A stretch of 19,227 nucleotides of DNA from CBFDCQ01 sp965603355. Its GTDB lineage: Bacteria > Hydrogenedentota > CAZGCA01 > CBFDCQ01. Both the position numbers and the translations under genes were made by a program. The notes under the pieces are model-generated. The model worked only from the letters and a program-made list of their open reading frames with translations. It was not told the DNA's origin and did not search any database. The stretch's first letter is position 1. Each line of letters starts with the position of its first letter. The stretch is from NCBI GenBank assembly GCA_965603355.1, contig CBFDCQ010000064.1, positions 1 through 19,227 of the forward strand, given 5' to 3'. Shown here one piece after another: positions 8,236 to 14,505 of this stretch.

Positions 8236-10374
8236 TCATGCAATGCCCTGTTGCCGGTTTGCAGCTTCCAGCTCTTGCCGCAGAAACTCCAGATTGCGTC
8301 GCGCTGCGTCATTCTGCGGGTCAAGCGCCAGCACTTTCCTGAGAAGTTCCAGCGCTTCCTCATGCTGATTCTCCGCTATGTTAATTGCCGCAAGGTCGTT
8401 GAGAGCAGCCACAGAGTACCCGTCGAAAAACACCATACCCTCAAGAATGCTCCTGGCTTCCGCATACTTGTTCTCTCGCATCAACGATTCTGCCTTCTCC
8501 ACCAGTCTCCGCTTGAGCTCGATCTGATACTCGAGAGTACTCCTGTATTCCTGCTCTTTCTCAAAGTGCGCGGTCAAAGCGTCACGAGTTGCTCTTCTCG
8601 TTTCATCGACGGTGTTCACAAACGCTTCCAACAGGCGAGCCTGGGTTTGATCTGGGATTCTAACACCGTTCTCTATTGCAGTCTCGTAGATTCCAATCAG
8701 GGTGTCGACCTGGCGTTTGGCATCGAAGTGTTGCAGCGCAATCTCGCGCAGGTTGTCGCCGTATTCCGAGTTGTACTTCCCGAGTTCGTCGACGAGCTGG
8801 TCGACGGTGTAGTCAACTCGATACCGCCTTCCCGAGAAATTCGCCTTCACAAGCTCAGTGAAGCTGTCGGGGGTGACCATTCCATCTCCTCCGAGGTAGT
8901 CGAACACTACCGGCACCCGGCCGCACAGCATGGTTTCGATCGCTCCTCTTCCAAGGGAGAATACTATGTCCGCTTCGTTTATATACTTGGGGAGGAGCTC
9001 CTGCGGAACCCGTCCGAACCTGCCGCCAATGAACTTGCATTCAATACCCGACTTCTCGCATGCATCTCTGATAATGCCTTCTTTGTGGGGACCTATTCTG
9101 TAACTCAGTACCAAAACTTCACGCGGCTTCGAGTTGATTTGACCCATCAAGCGAAAGCGCCCCGAATCGACGATGTTCCTGAAGATGTCTATATCGTCTT
9201 CCTCAATACCCTTCGCTACCAGATTCTCCTTGACTTCCTCGCTTACGGCAAGGAACTTTGAGATGCCGATATCTATGCTAGGCGGTTGCTCAAGGAACGG
9301 AATCACCCCGTGCGATAGGAATATGATTGGCAGGTCAGGGAAACAACGCCGGACTTCCAGTGCATTGATGTTATGGTGAACGTGCGCAACGTCAAACCGC
9401 TCTCCTCTTATCTGCTCGAGGCTCTCGACCACCGGAACGTCGATAGCCTCAAAATCCCCGAGGAGCCGCCCGACATACTCTGAGTACGCTACGACTTCAA
9501 CGCCTCTTCTCCTCAGGAAATCGGCAATTGTATACGTGAACACCTCAGAACCGGTATAGCTGCGCAGGAGGTGATTGGTCAAAAGTACTCGCATTCTCTT
9601 CGGCTCTTTCCCGGCGCCTCTTGAGGACACCACTCGAGGCTTCTTTGCCGCCCCGCCCAGCTCGCGCTGAATGAGGGCCAGTTCCTCCAGAGTGAAGTTC
9701 TTCAGACCCTCGCCGACGATACCTTTGCGAAAAACACCTTTCAGCTCAGGCGGTAGACTCCCGCCGCACTTGGTTTCTTGGACGATCTCAGACGCGCAAT
9801 CGGTGCGAAGACCTAGGAACTCGAACAACCTCCGGACCTCATCAACGGTGTTGTCCACCAGCTCCTCGTATCCGAGCACGTAATCATAGCCAGCAAATGC
9901 CATCTCGGCGTCGGCAAAGCGCTTGTACACGTTCACCGCGTCGGCGAGGGTCCTGGGTGCCTCTTTCCAGAAGGAGTTCTCTTGCATCATTGAATAGATG
10001 ACGTCTAGGGGGTCGCGCCGGATCAGGATGATCCTCGACCGCGGAAATAGCCTGCGCATCCGACCGAGCTCCAGCAGGTGCGAAGGAGTTTTCTCGACAA
10101 GCAGCTTGCCCCGTGGCAGCAGCGATATCTTATTGACTACTTCCGCGTCGCTGAAACCGCCCACGAGCAGCCCCGTCTCTTTAGTGGGATGCTCGACAGC
10201 GATGTCCAGCATATCCGGAGTTACTGCAAGACAGCCCGGGTGGTTCTCCAATATGCAGAGCACCCAAGTGGTTCCGGAACGCGGAATGCCGACAATGAAC
10301 ACCAAGTCATCGCGATTACGGCCTCTCCGGTCGCGTCGGTTGAGAACTGATGAGTCCTGCGATTCAGTGGTCAT
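8236..10374 (-). CDS. Sulfotransferase - GT4 glycosyltransferase - TPR fusion
   Basis: 712 aa from the ATG at 10374; an upstream in-frame GTG at 10407 would add 11 residues, and neither start has a convincing Shine-Dalgarno site. Residues 24-250 form a PAPS-dependent sulfotransferase: the 5'-phosphosulfate loop IPRSGTTW is at 30-37, EKTP near 95, and the 3'-phosphate motif RIILIRRDPLDVIYS at about 114-128. A GT-B/GT4-like domain starts at M261 (RVLLTNHLLRSYTGSEVF) and runs to about 570. It has an acceptor-side HGVIPF near 355 and a donor-site AIETMLCGRVPVVFD near 478-492, comparable to the family EAmacG segment. A coiled or charged helical stretch leads to about two TPR repeats at 625-700. 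It is the first gene of the minus-strand cluster. Likely role: transfer of a sugar and sulfation of the growing glycan. Joining both on one chain is unusual. Confidence 0.86.
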   Translation of the reverse strand: MTTESQDSSVLNRRDRRGRNRDDLVFIVGIPRSGTTWVLCILENHPGCLAVTPDMLDIAVEHPTKETGLLVGGFSDAEVVNKISLLPRGKLLVEKTPSHLLELGRMRRLFPRSRIILIRRDPLDVIYSMMQENSFWKEAPRTLADAVNVYKRFADAEMAFAGYDYVLGYEELVDNTVDEVRRLFEFLGLRTDCASEIVQETKCGGSLPPELKGVFRKGIVGEGLKNFTLEELALIQRELGGAAKKPRVVSSRGAGKEPKRMRVLLTNHLLRSYTGSEVFTYTIADFLRRRGVEVVAYSEYVGRLLGDFEAIDVPVVESLEQIRGERFDVAHVHHNINALEVRRCFPDLPIIFLSHGVIPFLEQPPSIDIGISKFLAVSEEVKENLVAKGIEEDDIDIFRNIVDSGRFRLMGQINSKPREVLVLSYRIGPHKEGIIRDACEKSGIECKFIGGRFGRVPQELLPKYINEADIVFSLGRGAIETMLCGRVPVVFDYLGGDGMVTPDSFTELVKANFSGRRYRVDYTVDQLVDELGKYNSEYGDNLREIALQHFDAKRQVDTLIGIYETAIENGVRIPDQTQARLLEAFVNTVDETRRATRDALTAHFEKEQEYRSTLEYQIELKRRLVEKAESLMRENKYAEARSILEGMVFFDGYSVAALNDLAAINIAENQHEEALELLRKVLALDPQNDAARRNLEFLRQELEAANRQQGIA

Positions 10375-10597
10375 GACACGCTGCCGTTCTGACGAGAGAT
10401 CCCGCACAGACTAAGGCCAGAATCTCACACTCCGCACTTAGATGGTCTGGCGGCTGGAGCGTTCTTCGTCCGGCCGCTCACAGAGACCTTCCGCACCCCC
10501 TTATTCTACGGCTCGCACCCAGAGCCCGGGCAGACAGTGTGTTTGTCTATATATGGTATGCCACACACCGAGCTCCCCTATATGTATATATCGGCTA

Positions 10598-10627
10598 ATT
10601 ATAGCACATTCTTTAGGCCACGGCTAA
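10598..10627 (-). promoter_or_regulatory. Extended -10 promoter for the minus-strand glycan cluster
   Basis: On the minus strand a perfect extended -10, TG-C-TATAAT, lies at 10606-10598. The best -35 candidate is a weak TTAGCC (10627-10622) with an 18-base spacer. An extended -10 can compensate for a poor -35. Predicted transcript start is near 10591, about 215 bases before the first gene. Confidence 0.6.
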
Positions 10628-10670
10628 CATGGAAGGATGACTTTGAGAATGAGTCGTATTTTCGGTCAGA

Positions 10671-10699
10671 TTGACGATGCGATGATCATGCGTTATACT
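10671..10699 (+). promoter_or_regulatory. Sigma70-type promoter for the acyltransferase/radical SAM pair
   Basis: TTGACG (10671-10676), a 17-base spacer and TATACT (10694-10699) match the vegetative promoter consensus closely. The predicted start near 10706 leaves a leader of about 95 nt before the acyltransferase. Confidence 0.65.
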
Positions 10700-10802
10700 C
10701 TATCGTGTGGGGCGTTGCCAGGCACTAGGATAACAGTTTCTCTGCAGATCGCAAGGCCACGCCGGGTATCACTCTGATACATGTTGCGAGGACAATTTGT
10801 CA

Positions 10803-11276
10803 ATGATCGAGGCTCACCGTTTGTACCACAAGCGGGGCGACCCTGACAGCCTGCGCATGGAAGGCAATGTGGTGATAGACCCGTCGGCGATCGTATGGAC
10901 GCATGACGAACCATCCAGTCTCGTGACTCGAGGCGAGGGGCGCATACTGGTGGGCAAGGAAGCATTCTTGAACTGCGGTGTGTGGATACGCGCAGTCAAG
11001 TTGGTGAAGATCGGCGAGCGTTGCCTCATCGGCCCCAGAGTTATGATCATGGATAACGACGCGCACGAGCTGGACGGAGATCATATAGCGGGCGGCGCGG
11101 CCGCGCCGATTGAGATTGAGGACTGCGCATGGATCGGCGCCGCAGCGATCATACTGAAGGGGGTCACAGTAGGCCAGCGAGCCGTCGTGGGCGCGGGTTC
11201 GGTGGTCACGAAAGACGTGCCCGACGACGCACTAGTGGCGGGAAATCCGGCCAAGCTGATCAAAATGCTCAAATGA
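10803..11276 (+). CDS. Hexapeptide-repeat (left-handed beta-helix) acyltransferase
   Basis: 157 aa from ATG 10803. A TTG two codons upstream (10797) is also possible; GAGGA at 10788-10792 stands 10 bases from the ATG but only four from the TTG. The protein shows imperfect hexapeptide turns, for example VKIGERCLIGPRVMI at about 68-82, IEIEDCAWIGAAAIILKGVTVG and AVVGAGSVVTKDVP, ending in the AGNPAKLIK tail typical of CoA-dependent O-acetyltransferases (NodL/LacA/WbbJ-like). H88 in DNDAHELDG matches the usual catalytic histidine. The likely reaction is acetyl transfer from acetyl-CoA to a sugar hydroxyl or amine. It overlaps the next gene by four bases (ATGA) and faces away from the glycan cluster, which it may serve. 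The acceptor cannot be read from the sequence. Confidence 0.85.
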   Translation: MIEAHRLYHKRGDPDSLRMEGNVVIDPSAIVWTHDEPSSLVTRGEGRILVGKEAFLNCGVWIRAVKLVKIGERCLIGPRVMIMDNDAHELDGDHIAGGAAAPIEIEDCAWIGAAAIILKGVTVGQRAVVGAGSVVTKDVPDDALVAGNPAKLIKMLK

Positions 11277-12394
11277 ACGTCGCATTTATCAATCCCAAAG
11301 GCTACCTGCAGTCCGAACCGTGGATGCCGCTGGGCGCAGTGCAGTTGGCAACTATACTGTCGGCGCGGCACAACGTCTCGTTTTTCGACGAGGAGCAGTT
11401 CGCGGTACCTGATGGTCAAGTTCAGGAGGCGGACGTCGTTTGCATTACCGGAATGTCACACCAGGCGGACGGCATCGTGTCTTGGGCCCGACGCGGTCGA
11501 GAGTGGGGCAAGCGGGTCATCGTGGGAGGAGTACATGCCACCCTTGCGCGTGAGAGGATCCATGACGCTATCGTGGTGCGCGGCCCTGGAGAGGAGATCG
11601 TTGAGGAGATTGTGGGCGGTACAGAAGCGGACTCGTGCTACTCGGCCCCTCCGATTCAAGATCTTGACGCGTTTCCCTTCCCAGAGCGACGAAGATTCGG
11701 ATGGACGCGGTATCAGGAGCGAATGGACGGTCTCCCTGCTATACGCGTGATAGCCGCGCGGGGTTGCCCGTTCGCGTGCAAGTACTGCTGCAACCGAAGG
11801 TTGACTAAGGGACGCCTCCAGCTCCGCAAGCCGGAAGCCATAGCCGAGGAGATAGCCGAGGCCAAGGACCAGTTGGGCATCAAGGCGGTCGTGTTCGCGA
11901 TGAGCGTGTTCACTGTGAACAGGAGGTGGGCCCAGGACATGTGCGAGCGGTTGGCAGCGCTTGGAGCGCAATGGAAGGCTACCACCCGCGTCGACTGCGT
12001 GGACCCAGAACTTCTGCGGACGATGGAGAAGAGCGGTTGCGCAGCGCTGGGTTTCGGGGTCGAATCGGGAAGCGACCAGATACTCGAGATACTGGACAAG
12101 GGTACGACGACCGCCCAAGCGCGACAAGCTTTCGCGTGGGCAAAGGAAGCGCAACTACCTACGTTCGCAATGTTTATGACTCACGTGCCGGGTGAAACAC
12201 CGGAGACGTTGGAGACAACAAAGCGTTTCGCGCAGCAGCTTGCGCCACCTTTGGGCTCGACCTTTCAGAGGTTCAGTCCTCTGCCCGGCAGCGCGTTCTA
12301 CGACGAGCTCGACAAGTGGGGTGAAGTCGTAGATCGGGAAGAAGGAGCGGGATTCGGCCCTATTGGCTTCATCCCGAACGGGTTCGTGCGATGA
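11273..12394 (+). CDS. B12-binding-type radical SAM protein, short C-terminus
   Basis: 373 aa from the ATG at 11273, which overlaps the acyltransferase stop as ATGA. Residues 1-115 resemble the Rossmann-like cobalamin-binding domain of BchE-type radical SAM proteins (MNVAFINPKG, PLGAVQLATIL, VIVGGVHATL at 82-91). The radical SAM core carries C165-P-F-A-C169-K-Y-C172 with an extra C173. FGVESGSDQILEILDKGTT at 261-279 and MFMTHVPGETPET at about 300-312 are family hallmarks. The usual acidic pair before FT.N is replaced (FAMSVFTVNRR at about 208-218). The protein stops soon after the core (GFIPNGFVR); relatives often run another 80-150 residues, so the C-terminus may have been lost. Relatives carry out methylations or ring rearrangements on lipids and cofactors; the function here is unknown. 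Confidence 0.82.
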   Translation: MNVAFINPKGYLQSEPWMPLGAVQLATILSARHNVSFFDEEQFAVPDGQVQEADVVCITGMSHQADGIVSWARRGREWGKRVIVGGVHATLARERIHDAIVVRGPGEEIVEEIVGGTEADSCYSAPPIQDLDAFPFPERRRFGWTRYQERMDGLPAIRVIAARGCPFACKYCCNRRLTKGRLQLRKPEAIAEEIAEAKDQLGIKAVVFAMSVFTVNRRWAQDMCERLAALGAQWKATTRVDCVDPELLRTMEKSGCAALGFGVESGSDQILEILDKGTTTAQARQAFAWAKEAQLPTFAMFMTHVPGETPETLETTKRFAQQLAPPLGSTFQRFSPLPGSAFYDELDKWGEVVDREEGAGFGPIGFIPNGFVR

Positions 12395-12407
12395 GCCTGA
12401 GGCTCAT
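12391..12407. terminator. Short hairpin between convergent genes, possible terminator
   Basis: ATGAGCC-TGA-GGCTCAT is a perfect 7-bp stem with a three-base loop, overlapping the radical SAM stop codon. On the plus strand it is followed by TTGTTC, only a weak U-tract. It occupies the 17-base gap between convergent stops at 12394 and 12412 and could slow transcription from the plus strand. Confidence 0.35.
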
Positions 12408-12411
12408 TTGT

Positions 12412-14316
12412 TCAATGGCTCGAAGCTCGGTTTCTGCTCGGACCGGTGCGGAGGGTTTCGAGGTGGATCATCAGGACGGTAACGTCGGCGGGTCTCACTC
12501 CGGGTATTCGCGAGGCCTGGCCCAACGAACGGGGCCGGATCTTGGCGAGCTTCTCGGCGCTTTCTCGCGACAATCCCCGGACCTCAGCGTAATCCACCGT
12601 ATCCGGGATACGTTTGCTCTCCATTTTCTTGAACATCTGGATCTGCCGGCCCTGCCTCTGGATATACCCCTCGTACTTCAGTTCGATCTCGACCTGTTCA
12701 AGAACACTGTCGTCAACCTCGCCGTCGCGCCCGCACAGATCGATCACATCTCTCAGCTTCATCTCCGGTCGCTTGACGAACTTGGCTACAGGTACCGGAG
12801 AGCTGACCTGTGCGGAACCGCGTTCAGCTAACGCTCGGTTGAGCTTTTCAGAAGGCGTCAGCTTCGTCTCGCGAGCCCACTCGAGTTCCGCCGTGACCTG
12901 TTCCTGCTTCCTCTGCACCAGATCGTAATCGCCGTCTGACACCAGCCCGACGCGGTGGCCGTGTCTGGCGAGTCTGAGGTCCGCATTATCGTGCCGAAGC
13001 AGCAGTCGGTGTTCCGCCCGGGAAGTGAACAACCGGTAAGGTTCGGCAGTGCCTTTTGTGACCAGGTCGTCCATCATCACGCCAATGTACGCTTCGGCTC
13101 TCGTGAGTACTAGCGGCTCTTCGCCGCGCAGCTTCAGGGCGGCATTTATCCCCGCGATAATGCCCTGACCGGCCGCCTCCTCGTAACCGGACGTGCCGTT
13201 GATCTGTCCGGCGTGGAACAGCCCTTCAACGCGTTTTGTCTCGAGCGAGGGTTTGAGCTGAGTCGGCGGCACAAAATCGTACTCGATACCGTACCCGGGC
13301 CTCATGATCTCGGCGCATTCGAGCCCGGGAATCGTCCGCAGAAACGCCAGCTGCACGTCTTCAGGCAGGCTCGTCGCCAGTCCGTTCAGGTACATCTCGT
13401 CTGTCGTCAACCCTTCCGGTTCAACGAATATCAGGTGGCTCGACTTGTCGGCGAATTTCATCACCTTATCCTCGATGGACGGGCAGTATCTCGGTCCAAC
13501 GCCGACTATCTTACCGGAGTATAGAGGTGATCTGTCCAAATTCCGCCTTATAATCTCGTGCGTCTCTTCGGTAGTGAACCCTATGTAGCATGGAACCTGG
13601 TCGCGGTCGATGGACTTTGTGGAAAACGAAAACGGTTGAGGGTACTCGTCGCCCGGTTGCTCCTTCAGCACTGAGAAATCCACACTGCGCTTGTGCACAC
13701 GCGGACACGTGCCGGTCTTGAGCCGGCCGAGTTCAAGACCCAGCCCCCGCAAGGAATCCGAGAGACGGTCAGCGGGGAACTCACCGGCTCTGCCGGCCCG
13801 GTAAGATTGCAGCCCGATATGGATTAGCCCACGGAGAAACGTGCCGGTCGTGAGGATGACCGCGCGTGAGCGGTAGACGACGCCCATATGTGTCACCACG
13901 CCGACAACTCTGTCATTCTCGGCGAGTACCTCCTCGACGGAAGCCTGCTTGAGGTCGAGCCCGGGCTGCGCCTGGAGCACGCGCGTCATCTCCGTCGAGT
14001 AAGCGGCCATATCAGCCTGAGCTCGCGGGGCCCTGACGGCGGGACCCTTGCCGGTATTGAGCATCTTGAACTGTATGCCGGTCCGGTCGATCACTTTCGC
14101 CATCGCGCCGCCGAGCGCGTCGATCTCGCGTACAACGTGCCCTTTGGCGAGTCCACCTATGGCGGGGTTACACGACATCTTGGCAACGGTGTCGAGGTTT
14201 ATCGTGAGAAGCATAACACGACACCCGAGCCGCGCGGCCGCGAGCGCCGCCTCACAACCCGCATGACCGGCGCCTACTACGATAACGTCATATTCATCCT
14301 GAGATACGGTTGCCAT
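12412..14316 (-). CDS. mnmG: tRNA uridine-34 5-carboxymethylaminomethyl synthesis enzyme MnmG (GidA)
   Basis: 634 aa, the usual family length. It works with MnmE as the FAD-dependent partner that installs the (carboxymethyl)aminomethyl group on wobble uridine 34 of certain tRNAs, using methylene-tetrahydrofolate. The N-terminus has the FAD Rossmann motif VIVVGAGHAGCEAALAAA (11-28), followed by SCNPAIGGLAKGH (48-60). GPRYCPSIEDK at 274-284 contains the conserved C278. A GTSGYEEAAGQG segment and the C-terminal helical MnmE-binding region with GYI.RQ are present. It is the last gene of the housekeeping block and is separated from mnmE by a GxxExxY remnant element rather than the usual short gap. 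The ribosome-binding site is weak. No frameshift is evident. Confidence 0.97.
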   Translation of the reverse strand: MATVSQDEYDVIVVGAGHAGCEAALAAARLGCRVMLLTINLDTVAKMSCNPAIGGLAKGHVVREIDALGGAMAKVIDRTGIQFKMLNTGKGPAVRAPRAQADMAAYSTEMTRVLQAQPGLDLKQASVEEVLAENDRVVGVVTHMGVVYRSRAVILTTGTFLRGLIHIGLQSYRAGRAGEFPADRLSDSLRGLGLELGRLKTGTCPRVHKRSVDFSVLKEQPGDEYPQPFSFSTKSIDRDQVPCYIGFTTEETHEIIRRNLDRSPLYSGKIVGVGPRYCPSIEDKVMKFADKSSHLIFVEPEGLTTDEMYLNGLATSLPEDVQLAFLRTIPGLECAEIMRPGYGIEYDFVPPTQLKPSLETKRVEGLFHAGQINGTSGYEEAAGQGIIAGINAALKLRGEEPLVLTRAEAYIGVMMDDLVTKGTAEPYRLFTSRAEHRLLLRHDNADLRLARHGHRVGLVSDGDYDLVQRKQEQVTAELEWARETKLTPSEKLNRALAERGSAQVSSPVPVAKFVKRPEMKLRDVIDLCGRDGEVDDSVLEQVEIELKYEGYIQRQGRQIQMFKKMESKRIPDTVDYAEVRGLSRESAEKLAKIRPRSLGQASRIPGVRPADVTVLMIHLETLRTGPSRNRASSH

Positions 14317-14344
14317 TGTCAGCTCTCATTCCCAAACCAACTTC

Positions 14345-14362
14345 AACGCAAAGGCGCTGAGA
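14345..14362 (+). repeat. Left inverted repeat of the GxxExxY remnant element
   Basis: AACGCAAAGGCGCTGAGA matches the minus-strand sequence at 14504-14487 (AACGCAGAGGCGCAGAGA) at 16 of 18 positions. The truncated GxxExxY frame runs straight into it. Confidence 0.7.
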
Positions 14363-14461
14363 CTCCTCATGTACATCCTCCAGGAGCCCGGGTCCACCCA
14401 ACACCGTGTGGACCTCTATGGCCGCGCCTATGATGGCCTCGCTCAACTCATTCTCATGCAT
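14363..14461 (-). pseudogene. Truncated GxxExxY-family gene remnant
   Basis: From ATG 14461 the frame reads MHENELSEAIIGAAIEVH, the standard N-terminus of GxxExxY proteins (PDDEXK-like superfamily, unknown role). Three differences from the family are visible. There is an extra glycine (LGGPGLLE rather than LGPGLLE). The signature reads GLLEDVH, so the tyrosine of GxxExxY is histidine. Family resemblance ends after about 33 residues, exactly where the left inverted repeat begins; intact members are about 120-130 aa. The frame continues meaninglessly into the mnmG start region. This is a decayed fragment and not a working gene. It lies in the mnmE-mnmG gap between inverted repeats. Confidence 0.75.
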
Positions 14462-14486
14462 GGGATAAACCCTCTGCGGCTTTGCC

Positions 14487-14504
14487 TCTCTGCGCCTCTG
14501 CGTT
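14487..14504 (-). repeat. Right inverted repeat of the GxxExxY remnant element
   Basis: On the minus strand AACGCAGAGGCGCAGAGA begins two bases after the mnmE stop codon. It continues with further GCAGAG-like units (to about 14471). It pairs with 14345-14362 with two mismatches. I see no clear target-site duplication outside the pair. Confidence 0.7.
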
Positions 14505-14505
14505 A

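Larger units (their letters stand above)
10375..10802. other. Divergent intergenic region, about 430 bases, with AT-rich centre
   Basis: This is the only stretch over 300 bases without a gene. It separates the minus-strand glycan cluster from the plus-strand acyltransferase/radical SAM pair. The centre (about 10535-10615) is distinctly AT-rich, with tatatatgg and tatatgtatata runs. It contains two back-to-back promoters, annotated separately. The minus-strand leader, about 215 nt long, can fold: GGTCT/AGACC (10444-10448 with 10484-10488) encloses GCGGC/GCCGC (10450-10454 with 10473-10477). No coding frame with a recognisable product was found. Confidence 0.6.

Noticed and set aside
8128..9261. 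377-codon open frame on the plus strand
   Set aside because: Antisense to the GT4/TPR part of the sulfotransferase fusion, and it starts inside the upstream end of another real gene.
11456..12154. 232-codon minus-strand frame
   Set aside because: Antisense to the B12-type radical SAM gene, whose motifs are clear.
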